From: Chersky-822 sp035509195
Lineage (GTDB): Bacteria > Actinomycetota > Actinomycetes > Streptosporangiales > Streptosporangiaceae
Direction: 5' to 3'
Length of the DNA: 37,484 nt
NCBI GenBank assembly: GCA_035509195.1
Contig: DATJLT010000040.1
Location: forward strand, 1 to 37,484
Part shown: one piece after another, positions 8,065-15,650 of the stretch
Layout: each line of letters starts with the position of its first letter
Numbering within the stretch: position 1 is the first letter of the stretch
Notes under the pieces: model-generated
Told to the model about the DNA's origin: nothing
What the model saw: the letters and a program-made list of their open reading frames with translations, nothing else
Databases searched by the model: none
Program-made: the position numbers and the translations under genes

Positions 8065-8541
8065 TTACGGCCGGCGGCGACGGCGCTCCTCGTTCCTCAG
8101 CCAGAGGAACGCAAGCACAGCGACAAGCACCCAAAGCAAGGTCGAGTGCAGCACGGTGTGCGCGAAAACGATAGCCACGACCACGATAGCGGCGATGGTC
8201 AGGAGCTGGCCAAGCGCCGGACGTGGGCGGCCGCGCGGTATGCGTACCTGGGCCGAAGGCGGCTGGCCGTTCTGGCTCGCCTGCTCGTCGGGCAGGTCGG
8301 GCAGGTCAGCGAAGAGGCCGGCGAACTCCGCTCGGGTCTTCGCGTTCATCGCCCGGTCGAGCCGCTCGTTGAACTCGGCCTGGTCGAGCCGGCCGTCCTG
8401 GTAGTGCCTGGACAGCCGGTCGGCGACCTCGGTGCGCTCGGCATCCGACGCCCGCATGTCGGCGTTTCCGTAGCGGAAGTGCCTGCGGTAGCCCGAGCCT
8501 GCCGGACCCGGAGTCCACGGCGCGCTGGTTGAAGCTGGCAT
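8065..8541 (-). CDS. DUF1707 (SHOCT-like) domain membrane protein
   Basis: 158 residues. The DUF1707 motif MRASDAERTEVADRLSRHYQDG followed by LDQAEFNERLDRAM is at about 29-75. After a Pro-rich stretch come two hydrophobic segments (LLTIAAIVVVAIVFAH and LLWVLVAVLAFLWL) and a very basic tail ending RRRRRP. The protein is thus an N-terminal cytoplasmic helical domain on a TM hairpin. DUF1707 proteins are widespread in actinobacteria and poorly understood. GGAGGT lies 9 nt upstream of the ATG. The gene sits 14 nt downstream of the PspC gene and 13 nt upstream of the amine oxidase gene, suggesting one transcript. Confidence 0.85.
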   Translation of the reverse strand: MPASTSAPWTPGPAGSGYRRHFRYGNADMRASDAERTEVADRLSRHYQDGRLDQAEFNERLDRAMNAKTRAEFAGLFADLPDLPDEQASQNGQPPSAQVRIPRGRPRPALGQLLTIAAIVVVAIVFAHTVLHSTLLWVLVAVLAFLWLRNEERRRRRP

Positions 8542-8555
8542 GGCCGGCGGACCTC

Positions 8556-8903
8556 CTAGCTGGGCCTGGACTGGAGTGAGCTGAGCAGCTCGCTCGCGAT
8601 CGACTGGTCTGACTCCTCGTCAGGCATGAGCAGCCAGCCGGCGACGTACACCGGGATGCCCGCTCCGCCGATCACGGTCAGCAGCGCCAGCGCGACCCTG
8701 ACGATCGTCACGTCCACGCCGAGGTACTGCGCGATACCGGCGGCCACGCCAGCGATCATCCGGCCGGAGACCGGCCGGTACAGCGCCTCGTACCCGGAGG
8801 GCCTTGGCTGGTACGCGGCGGGCGGCTGTTCCTGCGCCGGCTCGCTGGCCGGCTGCTCGCCTGACGGCACCTGGTCCGTAGGCTGCGATGCGTAATCGTT
8901 CAT
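8556..8903 (-). CDS. PspC domain protein (small, single domain)
   Basis: 115 residues. A Gln/Pro-rich N-terminus is followed by a PspC domain at about 38-105: LYRPVSGRMIAGVAAGIAQY, then LGVDVTIVRVALALL, with a hydrophobic end VIGGAGIPVYVAGWLLMP. PspC is a membrane protein of the phage-shock response in enterobacteria; in actinobacteria it is used in many envelope-sensing contexts. It is transcribed away from a gene (8998) that carries a PspC domain fused to a histidine kinase, so both probably belong to one signalling module. The Shine-Dalgarno sequence is weak (TTGAAG just before ATG). Confidence 0.88.
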   Translation of the reverse strand: MNDYASQPTDQVPSGEQPASEPAQEQPPAAYQPRPSGYEALYRPVSGRMIAGVAAGIAQYLGVDVTIVRVALALLTVIGGAGIPVYVAGWLLMPDEESDQSIASELLSSLQSRPS

Positions 8904-8997
8904 GCTTCAAGATTGCTGGCTGGCGTGCGATAAGGGTATTGGGAAGAACCCCGATTGGACCCTGACTCCTTAGCCACAGGATCAGGGCTCGTCCCCG

Positions 8998-10323
8998 ATG
9001 CCAGCAGCCCCTCTTAGGGGTCATCATGGATGGGTGGACGAACACCGAGGACCGGACTGGCCAGGCCGGCTCGCCTCGCTGCGCCGCACGGACGAGGGTC
9101 GGATAGCGGGCGGGGTGGCGGCCGGCATCGCGGCCAGGACCGGCATGAACCTGAACCTGCTCAGGACCATCTTCTGCGTCACTGGGATCTTCACCGGGTT
9201 CGGCTTCGCGGTTTACGTGATCGCGTGGCTGTTCCTGCCGAAGGCGGGCGAGGAGACCACGATCGCCAGCCGTGCGATCCATGACCTGCGCGGGATCGCG
9301 CTGGCCGCCGTGACCGCCTCGATGCTGATCGTGATCTTCTCGTTCATCTCGATCCTCGGCGTCAAGTTCTTCAGCGCGGTGAGCTGGCCCAACGCGATCG
9401 GGGCGGCGGGCCTGGTGCTGATCTGGCGCAACGCGGACAGCGAGGAGCAGGCGTCGTTGCGCGGGATGACGCAGCCGCTGCTCGGCGCGACCGAAGGCGG
9501 CAAGCGCTCACGGTTCGTGCTCCGCCTGTTCCTGGCCGGCGGCCTGCTGATCGCCGGGCTCGGCGTGCTCGCCTCTGACCATCACTATGTCGGCGTGCTG
9601 CTGCGGCCCCTTGTCGGGCTGATCGTGGTGATCGGCGCGGTGGCGGTCCTGTGCGGCCCCTGGTGGCTGCGGGTCATAAGGGACCTGGGCGTGGAACGGC
9701 AGGCCAGGATCAGGGCTGAAGAGCGGGCCGACATCGCGGCCCGCGTCCACGACTCAGTGCTGCAGACCCTCGCGCTGATCCAGCGCCGTGCCGATAGTCC
9801 GCAGCAGGTTGTGCAGCTTGCCCGTGCGCAGGAAAGGGAACTGCGGTCCTGGCTGTTCGACGGCCGTGCGCCAGGGTCGATGGATGGCGTGGCCGCCACC
9901 CTCGCGGCCGCGATCCGCCTGATTCAGCAGGACGTCGAGGCCCAGTACGGTGTCTCGATCGAGGCCGTGACCGTCGGGGACTGCGATCTCGCCGATGATG
10001 ACGACCTGAGCGCGCTGCTCCAGGCCGCCCGTGAGGCGGCAGTCAACGCGGCTAAATGGTCGGGTGCGCCGGTGATCTCGGTGTTCGCCGAGGTCGAGCC
10101 GGGCGAGGTGTCGGTGTTCGTGCGGGACAGAGGCCGCGGCTTCGACCCGGAAGCGGTGCCAGCCGACCGCAAGGGCCTCGCCGAGTCCGTGCGGGCCAGG
10201 ATGGAACGGCGCGGCGGCCAGGCAAGCATCCGCAGCGTGCTGGGGGAAGGCACGGAAGTATCGTTGACCATGCCGAGAACCGCTGGTGAGCGCGAGCCGA
10301 GCCGGACGGCAACCGATGGCTGA
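8998..10323 (+). CDS. Sensor histidine kinase with N-terminal PspC domain
   Basis: About 441 residues. The PspC domain is at about 22-80 (RTDEGRIAGGVAAGIAARTG and FAVYVIAWLFLP), followed by further TM segments at about 95-120, 125-140, 175-192 and 200-222. A NarL-type dimerisation region has the phosphorylatable His in AARVHDSVLQTLALIQRR. The HATPase domain shows the N box (REAAVNAAKWSGA), G1 (DRGRGFD) and G2 (KGLAESVRARMERRGG). It should phosphorylate the regulator encoded next, whose start overlaps this stop by 8 nt. The start is uncertain: ATG at 8998 has no clear RBS, and GTG at 9034 would place a small CCCCT-ctt-AGGGG hairpin (9008-9020) in the leader. Likely ligands are envelope stress or the small PspC partner, but this is inference. 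Confidence 0.9.
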   Translation: MPAAPLRGHHGWVDEHRGPDWPGRLASLRRTDEGRIAGGVAAGIAARTGMNLNLLRTIFCVTGIFTGFGFAVYVIAWLFLPKAGEETTIASRAIHDLRGIALAAVTASMLIVIFSFISILGVKFFSAVSWPNAIGAAGLVLIWRNADSEEQASLRGMTQPLLGATEGGKRSRFVLRLFLAGGLLIAGLGVLASDHHYVGVLLRPLVGLIVVIGAVAVLCGPWWLRVIRDLGVERQARIRAEERADIAARVHDSVLQTLALIQRRADSPQQVVQLARAQERELRSWLFDGRAPGSMDGVAATLAAAIRLIQQDVEAQYGVSIEAVTVGDCDLADDDDLSALLQAAREAAVNAAKWSGAPVISVFAEVEPGEVSVFVRDRGRGFDPEAVPADRKGLAESVRARMERRGGQASIRSVLGEGTEVSLTMPRTAGEREPSRTATDG

Positions 10324-10975
10324 CGCCAGGCCAAGGGTTTTCATCGTCGATGATCACGGCCTGTTCCGCTCGGGCGTCCGTTCCGAGCTTGGCGATCAGG
10401 TCGAGGTCGTCGGCGAGGCCGAGGATGTCATGCCGGCGATCGAGGGCATCGCCAGGCTCATGCCCGACGTCGTGCTGCTTGACGTGCACCTGCCAGGCGG
10501 CGGTGGCCAGCTCGTCGTCGCCGAACTGGCGCCCGTGCTCACGCAGACCAGGTTCCTCGCGCTCTCCGCTTCTGACGCGCCGGAAGACGTGATCGCCGTG
10601 ATCAGGGCCGGAGCGCGCGGTTACGTCACCAAGACCATCTCAGGCGCAGAGCTCATCGACGCGATCAAGAGAGTCGCGGCAGGGGACGCGGTGTTCTCGC
10701 CCAGGCTGGCGGGCTTCGTGCTCGACGCGTTCGCATCTCAGGCAGCCGAGTTCCAGCCGGCGCCCAGCTTCGACCCCGAGCTCGATCAGCTCACCCCGAG
10801 GGAACGCGAGGTGCTCCGCCTGATCGCCCGCGGCTACACCTACAAGGAAATCGCCAGGGAACTCTATATTTCGGCGAAAACGGTTGAAAGTCACGTGTCA
10901 TCAGTGCTGCGCAAGCTCCAGTTGTCGACCCGTCACCAGCTCACCCGCTGGGCCGCCGAGCGGCGCCTTGCTTAG
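10316..10975 (+). CDS. NarL/LuxR-family response regulator
   Basis: 219 residues. The receiver domain has the acidic pair in FIVDDHGLFRSG, the phospho-acceptor Asp in DVVLLDVHLPGG and the conserved Lys in GYVTKTISG. The C-terminal HTH is a textbook LuxR domain: LTPREREVLRLIARGYTYKE, then a recognition helix with SAKTVESHVSSVLRKL. The ATG at 10316 overlaps the kinase stop and starts right before the receiver, so I prefer it to the upstream GTG at 10286. Cognate partner of the PspC-kinase. Targets are unknown; the divergent PspC-DUF1707 unit is an obvious candidate. Confidence 0.93.
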   Translation: MADARPRVFIVDDHGLFRSGVRSELGDQVEVVGEAEDVMPAIEGIARLMPDVVLLDVHLPGGGGQLVVAELAPVLTQTRFLALSASDAPEDVIAVIRAGARGYVTKTISGAELIDAIKRVAAGDAVFSPRLAGFVLDAFASQAAEFQPAPSFDPELDQLTPREREVLRLIARGYTYKEIARELYISAKTVESHVSSVLRKLQLSTRHQLTRWAAERRLA

Positions 10976-12404
10976 TGACCTCTGCGCGCAGGATGCGATC
11001 GCGCTCGCCACGCTGCTCCGCCGGCGTGAAGTGTCGGCACGTGAGGTCATCGCCGCCCACATCGAGCGGATTACCGCCATCGACGGTGCCGTCAACGCGA
11101 TCGTGACCAGATGCTTCGAGTCCGCGCTCGCTAAGGCCGCCGCCGCCGACGAAGCCATCGCGGCCGGCCAGGCTCAGGGACTGCTGCACGGCCTGCCCGT
11201 CGCGCATAAGGACCTCGCCGACACGGCGGGCGTGCGCACGACCTACGGCTCTTTGCTTTTCAAGGACAACGTGCCCGCGCGCGATGCCCTGATCGTGAGC
11301 CGGATGGCGCGCGCGGGAGCGATCAGCCTCGGCAAGACCAACACGCCGGAGTTCGGCGCGGGCTCGCACACCGTGAACAAGATCTTCGGTGCCACGCGGA
11401 ACCCGTACGACCTGACCAAGAGCGCGGGCGGCAGCAGCGGCGGCTCGGCCGCCGCGCTCGCGGCCCGGATGATCTGCCTGGCCGACGGCTCTGACCTGGG
11501 CGGCTCGCTCAGGAACCCGGCTAGCTTCTGCAACGTCGTCGGCCTGCGTCCCTCGCCTGGCCGGGTGCCTTCCTGGCCGGCTGCCGACGTTACCGACACC
11601 CTGGGCGTGACCGGGCCGATGGCGAGGACCGTGGCAGACGTGGCGCTGCTGCTCGCCGTCATTTCCGGCCCTGACCAGGCAGTGCCGCTCGCCCTCGATG
11701 CCATGCCGCCCGCGATCACCGAACCTTCGCAGGTCCCTGCGCTGCTGACCAGGGACCTGACCGGCGTCAAGGTGGCGTGGAGCCCTGATCTTGGGCTGCC
11801 TGTCGACCCTGCCGTCCGCACGGTCATGGGCACGGCAGGGAAGGTGCTCGCGGACCTCGGCTGCGAGATCGTAGGCGCTATGCCCGACCTGTCAGGTGCC
11901 GACGAGGTATTCAGGACCTGGCGCGCGTTCCGCTTCGCCACGAACTACGGCCCGCTGCTCACCAGGCACAGGGACGAACTCGGCGCCAACGTCGTCTGGA
12001 ACACCGAACGAGGACTCGAGCTGACGGTCGCCGGGCTAAGCCGGGCCACGGTCCTCCGTGACCGGCTGGCCGCGCGGGTCACGGCCTTCTTCGCCGACGT
12101 GCACGTGCTCGCCTGCCCGGTAGTCCAGGTACCGCCGTTCGACGTCGGCCTCGACTGGGTACACGAGATCGACGGCGTTCCGCAGCGAACCTACCTGGAC
12201 TGGATGGCCTCCGCGTACCTGATCTCGGCGACCGGCCTGCCCGCCATGTCCGTCCCCGCCGGTTTCACTCCCGACGGACTCCCCGTCGGCCTGCAACTCG
12301 TCGGCCGCCGCCGCGCCGAGTGGCGCCTGCTCGCCCTTGCCCACGCCTTCGAGTCCGCCACGAAGCACGGCTCGGTCCCGCCAGGTCTGCTCAGCGGCGG
12401 GTGA
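10968..12404 (+). CDS. Amidase signature family hydrolase
   Basis: About 478 residues. The Ser-cisSer-Lys triad is visible: the Lys in VAHKDLADTAG, the cis-Ser in GGSSGGSAAALAARM and the nucleophile Ser in GSDLGGSLRNPASF. The C-terminal segment ATGLPAMSVPAGFTPDGLP followed by VGLQLVG is typical of the family. It hydrolyses amide bonds; family members include aryl-acylamidases and GatA, but no gatB or gatC is nearby, so a catabolic amidase is likelier. The frame is open further upstream, but that region codes for the response regulator, so the TTG at 10968, 8 nt before its stop, is the most reasonable start; the Shine-Dalgarno sequence is weak. The stop overlaps the convergent aldo/keto reductase by 14 nt. 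Confidence 0.9.
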   Translation: MLSDLCAQDAIALATLLRRREVSAREVIAAHIERITAIDGAVNAIVTRCFESALAKAAAADEAIAAGQAQGLLHGLPVAHKDLADTAGVRTTYGSLLFKDNVPARDALIVSRMARAGAISLGKTNTPEFGAGSHTVNKIFGATRNPYDLTKSAGGSSGGSAAALAARMICLADGSDLGGSLRNPASFCNVVGLRPSPGRVPSWPAADVTDTLGVTGPMARTVADVALLLAVISGPDQAVPLALDAMPPAITEPSQVPALLTRDLTGVKVAWSPDLGLPVDPAVRTVMGTAGKVLADLGCEIVGAMPDLSGADEVFRTWRAFRFATNYGPLLTRHRDELGANVVWNTERGLELTVAGLSRATVLRDRLAARVTAFFADVHVLACPVVQVPPFDVGLDWVHEIDGVPQRTYLDWMASAYLISATGLPAMSVPAGFTPDGLPVGLQLVGRRRAEWRLLALAHAFESATKHGSVPPGLLSGG

Positions 12405-13365
12405 AGCGGGCGCGGGCGACCTTGGAGTAGCCGTTCAGGCCGGTGACGGGCTTGAAGCGGTCCGACGCGGTGGTCAGGGTGTCGTATTCCTCGTCAGTGA
12501 GGTCGATCTCGGCGGCGGCGGCGTTGCGCTCGAGTTGCTCTACGCTTGACGCGCCCGGGATGGCGACGACGGCCGGGCTGCGGATCACCCAGGCCAGGGC
12601 AATCTGGGCGGGAGTTGCCTGGTGGGCGTCGGCGATGGCCTGCAGCGTCGCGATCAGGCCGGCGGCGCGTTCCAGGTTTTCCGGCAGGAACAGCGGGTTG
12701 CCGGCCCTGACCCGGTTGGCTGGCAGGTTGCCTTCGTGATAGCGGCCTGAGAGCAGGCCCTGCGCGAGCGGGCTGTAGGCCATAATGATCCGGTTGTGCT
12801 GCTCGGCGTACGGCAGCAGCTCGCGCTCTGGCGCCCGGTCGACGAGGTTGTAGCGCACCTGGTTCGAGAACACGCGGGTGCCGAGCGCGTCTTCCGAGGC
12901 CTTCCATCGTCGCAGCGGGTAGTTGCTGACGCCGACCTCGCCAACGAGGCCAACACGCTGAAGTGCCCGCATGCCGCGCATGATCGTGCCGTCGCGAACC
13001 GCGGGGTTCGGCGAATGGACCTGGTAGAGGTCGAGCGTGCGGGCGCCCAGCCGTTCGGCGCTCGCCACGGCCCGCTGTTCGACGACCGGGGCCACCGGCA
13101 TCACGGGGAGGATCTTCGTCGCCAGGAAGATTGCGCCGAGGTCCTCGCCGAGCGCCTTGCCGAGTATCCGCTCGCTGCGGCCGAACCCGTAGACCTCGGC
13201 GGTGTCAAAGAGCGTGACGCCAAGTTCAAGCGCCCGCCGGACAATGGCGTTTGCCTCGGAGTCGGCATACGCCTGGCCGTAACCCCACTCTTTCGACCCG
13301 AACTGCCACGTGCCAAGACCGATCTTGGAGATCTTCTTTGCCGTATCGCCGCTCAGATAGCGCAT
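12391..13365 (-). CDS. Aldo/keto reductase (first of two)
   Basis: 324 residues, normal length. The tetrad of the AKR TIM barrel is present: Asp and Tyr in FDTAEVYGFGRSE, Lys in FLATKILP, His in LYQVHSP. The C-terminal NADPH-binding segment IPGASSVEQLERNAAAAE is clear. Substrate unknown. The open frame continues 39 codons upstream, but that part is coded over a hairpin and a Pro/Arg-rich stretch, and the conserved N-terminus begins MRYLSGD, so ATG at 13365 is chosen. No Shine-Dalgarno sequence precedes it; instead an inverted repeat (13373-13399) lies directly upstream. It follows the second AKR gene on the same strand by 46 nt. Confidence 0.9.
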   Translation of the reverse strand: MRYLSGDTAKKISKIGLGTWQFGSKEWGYGQAYADSEANAIVRRALELGVTLFDTAEVYGFGRSERILGKALGEDLGAIFLATKILPVMPVAPVVEQRAVASAERLGARTLDLYQVHSPNPAVRDGTIMRGMRALQRVGLVGEVGVSNYPLRRWKASEDALGTRVFSNQVRYNLVDRAPERELLPYAEQHNRIIMAYSPLAQGLLSGRYHEGNLPANRVRAGNPLFLPENLERAAGLIATLQAIADAHQATPAQIALAWVIRSPAVVAIPGASSVEQLERNAAAAEIDLTDEEYDTLTTASDRFKPVTGLNGYSKVARARFTRR

Positions 13366-13372
13366 GAAACCA

Positions 13373-13399
13373 GTGTCCCCCGCACGGGGCGGGGGACAC
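13373..13399 (-). terminator. Hairpin between the two aldo/keto reductase genes
   Basis: An inverted repeat has arms GTGTCCCCCG (13373-13382) and CGGGGGACAC (13390-13399) and a 7-nt loop. It lies 12 nt after the stop of the 342-aa reductase gene and 7 nt before the start of the 324-aa one. It may end transcription of the first gene, or act as an attenuator or translation control for the second, since the only G-rich Shine-Dalgarno-like sequence is inside the hairpin. Confidence 0.7.
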
Positions 13400-13411
13400 G
13401 CCGCTTTCCTC

Positions 13412-14440
13412 TCAGGCGATCGTGCTCGAGCCCGCCCACAGGTTGATCCCGGCTTCGACCGCGTCCGCGTCGATCTCGGCAAGCTCGTCTTCCGTCAACG
13501 GCGGGCCGGCCACGGCACCGAGATTTTCCTCAAGCTGCGCGACGCTGCTCGCGCCGATCAACGCGGAAGTCACGCGCTGATCACGCAGAACCCACGAAAT
13601 GGCGAGCTGAGCCAGAGTTTGACCCCTGGCCTGCGCTAGCTCGTTCAGCTTGCGCACATGACCGAGGTTGGCGTCAGAGAGCTGGTCGGCGGACAGCGAG
13701 CCCGGCCGGCTGGCGCGCGAGCCTGCCGGAACGCCGTTCAGGTACCGGCTCGTGAGCAGGCCCTGTGCCAGCGGCGAGAACGCGATGCAGCCGATTCCCT
13801 CCTGTTCGAGCACGTCGAGCAGGCCCCGCTCGATCCAGCGGTTGAGCAGCGAATAGGAGGGCTGGTGTATCAGGAGCCGCACGCCCATTCCGCGCAAGAT
13901 CTCCGCTGCGCGCCTGGTCCGCTCCGGCGAATAGGAAGAGATGCCCGCGTAGAGTGCCTTGCCTTGCCGCACAGCCGAAGCGAGCGCGCCCATCGTCTCC
14001 TCCAGCGGGGTGTCAGGGTCGGCGCGGTGGCTGTAGAAGATGTCGACGTAATCGAGCCCCATACGGGAAAGCGACTGGTCAAGGCTGGCGAGCAGGTACT
14101 TGCGCGACCCGAGGTCACCGTACGGGCCAGGCCACATGTCCCAGCCTGCCTTGGTCGAGATGATCAGCTCGTCACGGTAAGGACGCAGGTCCTCGCGGAA
14201 GATGCGGCCGAAGTTGATCTCAGCGGCGCCATAGGGCGGGCCGTAGTTGTTAGCCAGATCGAAGTGCGTCACGCCGAGGTCGAACGCGCGTCGGAGAACT
14301 GCCCTGCTGCTTTCGATCGGGGTCTCGTCGCCGAAGTTCTGCCAGAGGCCGAGCGACACCTCGGGAAGCTTGATCCCGCTCGCGCCGCTACGTCGGTAGC
14401 TGGTCTTTTCGTACCGGTCAGGGTTCGCCACATAGGTCAT
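13412..14440 (-). CDS. Aldo/keto reductase, YghZ/L-glyceraldehyde-3-phosphate reductase type
   Basis: 342 residues, typical for the YghZ/Kv-beta branch of the AKR superfamily. Family-like segments: start with YRRSGASGIKLPEVSLGLWQ, tetrad residues in FDLANNYGPPYGAAE (Asp, Tyr), IISTKAGWDMWPGPYGD (Lys) and DIFYSHRADPDTP (His), the segment AFSPLAQGLLTSRYL, and NADPH site ALIGASSVAQLEENL. The insertion GWDMWPGPYGDLGSRKYL is characteristic of YghZ-like enzymes, which reduce small aldehydes such as methylglyoxal and L-glyceraldehyde 3-phosphate; the real substrate here is not known. The start has only a weak purine-rich upstream element. It is about 33% or less alike to the neighbouring reductase by eye, so this is not a recent duplication. 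Confidence 0.9.
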   Translation of the reverse strand: MTYVANPDRYEKTSYRRSGASGIKLPEVSLGLWQNFGDETPIESSRAVLRRAFDLGVTHFDLANNYGPPYGAAEINFGRIFREDLRPYRDELIISTKAGWDMWPGPYGDLGSRKYLLASLDQSLSRMGLDYVDIFYSHRADPDTPLEETMGALASAVRQGKALYAGISSYSPERTRRAAEILRGMGVRLLIHQPSYSLLNRWIERGLLDVLEQEGIGCIAFSPLAQGLLTSRYLNGVPAGSRASRPGSLSADQLSDANLGHVRKLNELAQARGQTLAQLAISWVLRDQRVTSALIGASSVAQLEENLGAVAGPPLTEDELAEIDADAVEAGINLWAGSSTIA

Positions 14441-14510
14441 GACAAGAAGTCTTTCAGGCCCGGCCAGGCGGACCTGTTCCGCCCGCCGGTGCGCGAGGAC
14501 CGAGACTGCG

Positions 14511-14522
14511 TAGGCTTCGCGT
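14511..14522 (+). promoter_or_regulatory. Possible -10 element of a leaderless transcript
   Basis: TAGGCT at 14511-14516 ends 6 nt before the ATG of the enoyl-CoA hydratase gene and no Shine-Dalgarno sequence is present. The position is the same as for the VOC gene at 6268. No clear -35 is visible. Confidence 0.33.
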
Positions 14523-15338
14523 ATGAGCGATTATGAACTGGTCAGTAACTACGAGACGCTCAACCTCTACCGGCGTGGCGCGGCCGCCAAGCTTGAGCTG
14601 AACCGTCCTGAGGCACTGAACGCCTGGAACACCCCGCTCGGCATGGAACTGAAGTCCGCGGTCGAGGTGCTGGCCACAGATCCCGAGGTCAGGGCCGTCA
14701 TGATCACTGGCGCTGGCCGCGCGTTCTCCAGCGGCGCCGACCTGAAGGACGCCGCGTCCGAACGGACGCCGTCCGGGCACCTGGACGTCTACGGCAGGCT
14801 GACCGGTCGCTATCACCCGATCATCACCGGCATAAGGACGATGCCCAAGCCGGTGATCGCCGCGGTGAACGGTGTCGCGGCGGGTATCGGGGCGTCGCTC
14901 GCTCTCGCGAGCGACCTCATACTGGCCGCCGAGTCGAGTTACTTCCTGCTCGCATTCGTCAACATCGGCCTGGTGCCGGACGGCGGGTCGTCGTTGCTGA
15001 TTCCCAGCCGCATCGGCTTCGCCAGGGCGGCCGAGCTTGCGCTGCTCGGCGAGCGCTTGCCCGCAGCCAAGGCGCTCGACTGGGGCCTGATCAACCAGGT
15101 GCATCCCGATGACCAGCTCGTGCGCAAGGCAGAGGAGCTGACCGAACGGCTGGCCGACGGTCCGACTAACTCCTATGCGGGCACGAAGCGCCAGCTCAAC
15201 CGCTGGCTGTATGACCGGATCGACGACCAGCTTGAGTTCGAGGCCAAGATCCAGCAGGAAATGGCCGAATCTGGCGACTTCGCCGAGGGAGTGCTCGCCT
15301 TCACCGAGAAGCGCAAGCCCAAGTTCACCGGCCGCTAG
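14523..15338 (+). CDS. Enoyl-CoA hydratase/isomerase (crotonase superfamily)
   Basis: 271 residues, the size of a one-domain crotonase. The oxyanion-hole segments are GAGRAFSSGADLKDA and KPVIAAVNGVAAGIGASLALASD. At the position where hydratases have the catalytic Glu (FxxIGLxPExG) this protein has NIGLVPDGGSSLLIPSRIG, with Asp. Asp is found in PaaG-type isomerases, so an isomerase (for example of ring-epoxide or unsaturated acyl-CoA) is somewhat likelier than a hydratase. The C-terminal AxETGF-like region reads QEMAESGDFAEGVLAFTEKR, as in the family. It is transcribed alone, divergent from the reductase gene by 82 nt, with no Shine-Dalgarno sequence. Confidence 0.88.
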   Translation: MSDYELVSNYETLNLYRRGAAAKLELNRPEALNAWNTPLGMELKSAVEVLATDPEVRAVMITGAGRAFSSGADLKDAASERTPSGHLDVYGRLTGRYHPIITGIRTMPKPVIAAVNGVAAGIGASLALASDLILAAESSYFLLAFVNIGLVPDGGSSLLIPSRIGFARAAELALLGERLPAAKALDWGLINQVHPDDQLVRKAEELTERLADGPTNSYAGTKRQLNRWLYDRIDDQLEFEAKIQQEMAESGDFAEGVLAFTEKRKPKFTGR

Positions 15339-15341
15339 GCG

Positions 15342-15370
15342 TGCCGGGTGCTGGGCGTCTCAGCCCGGCA
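15342..15370 (+). terminator. Probable hairpin terminator after the enoyl-CoA hydratase gene
   Basis: Arms TGCCGGG (15342-15348) and CCCGGCA (15364-15370) pair, and the inner CTG/CAG can extend the stem with a 2-nt bulge. It begins 3 nt after the stop codon and has no U-tract. Confidence 0.55.
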
Positions 15371-15388
15371 GTCCGCCGGGCCGCCCGC

Positions 15389-15536
15389 AACAGCATCGCG
15401 GAGCCACCGATGTCGTAGCCCGGCAAGGGCCAGCAGCATCGATGGCTCCGCGATGCTGCGGTAGCAACATCAGGTAGCCAGCGATGTCCCCGGCCCCGGC
15501 CCGCGAACGACAACAACGAGCCAGCGATGCTGTGGC
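15389..15536 (+). repeat. Composite four-palindrome intergenic repeat, copy A
   Basis: Four imperfect palindromes of 28-30 nt at about 15389-15416 (+), 15431-15460 (inverted), 15462-15490 (+) and 15508-15536 (+). The unit has a left arm like AACAGCATCG, a core with AGCCA and a right arm like CGATGCTGTT. The second unit is the cleanest, with CAGCATCG pairing to CGATGCTG. The whole is 148 nt, starts 50 nt after the enoyl-CoA hydratase stop and matches copies B and C in unit order, orientation and spacing. It is not coding: arms and spacers break every frame relationship between copies. Confidence 0.8.
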
Positions 15537-15592
15537 CCCTGCGGAATGCCCGGAATGCGCCGCATGCCGGGATCGGGTGCGCCAGGCTTCTG

Positions 15593-15634
15593 CCGGGGCC
15601 GGGGCCGGGGCCGGGGCCGGGGCCGGGGCCGGGG
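15593..15634 (+). repeat. (CCGGGG)7 hexanucleotide repeat
   Basis: Seven exact CCGGGG units lie between copy A of the composite repeat and the end of the SARP gene, 17 nt from its stop. Runs of four G separated by CC could form a G-quadruplex on the plus strand, which is the template strand for the SARP transcript. The tract may be prone to length change. Confidence 0.92.
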
Positions 15635-15650
15635 CGGAGGCGGCCCGGAC

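Noticed and set aside
10884..10967. N-terminal extension of the amidase
   Set aside because: The extension overlaps the recognition helix region of the response regulator and has no amidase-like sequence.
13366..13482. 39-codon N-terminal extension of the 324-aa aldo/keto reductase
   Set aside because: It runs through a terminator-like hairpin and into the end of the neighbouring gene; family proteins begin at the MRYL segment.
15389..15536. CRISPR array
   Set aside because: Units are degenerate, one is inverted, spacing varies and spacers are only about 2-20 nt; there are no cas genes.
15339..15650. tRNA or other RNA gene in the larger gaps
   Set aside because: No cloverleaf or CCA-like end seen here or in the gaps at 17589, 28839 and 37135; the palindromes explain the structure.
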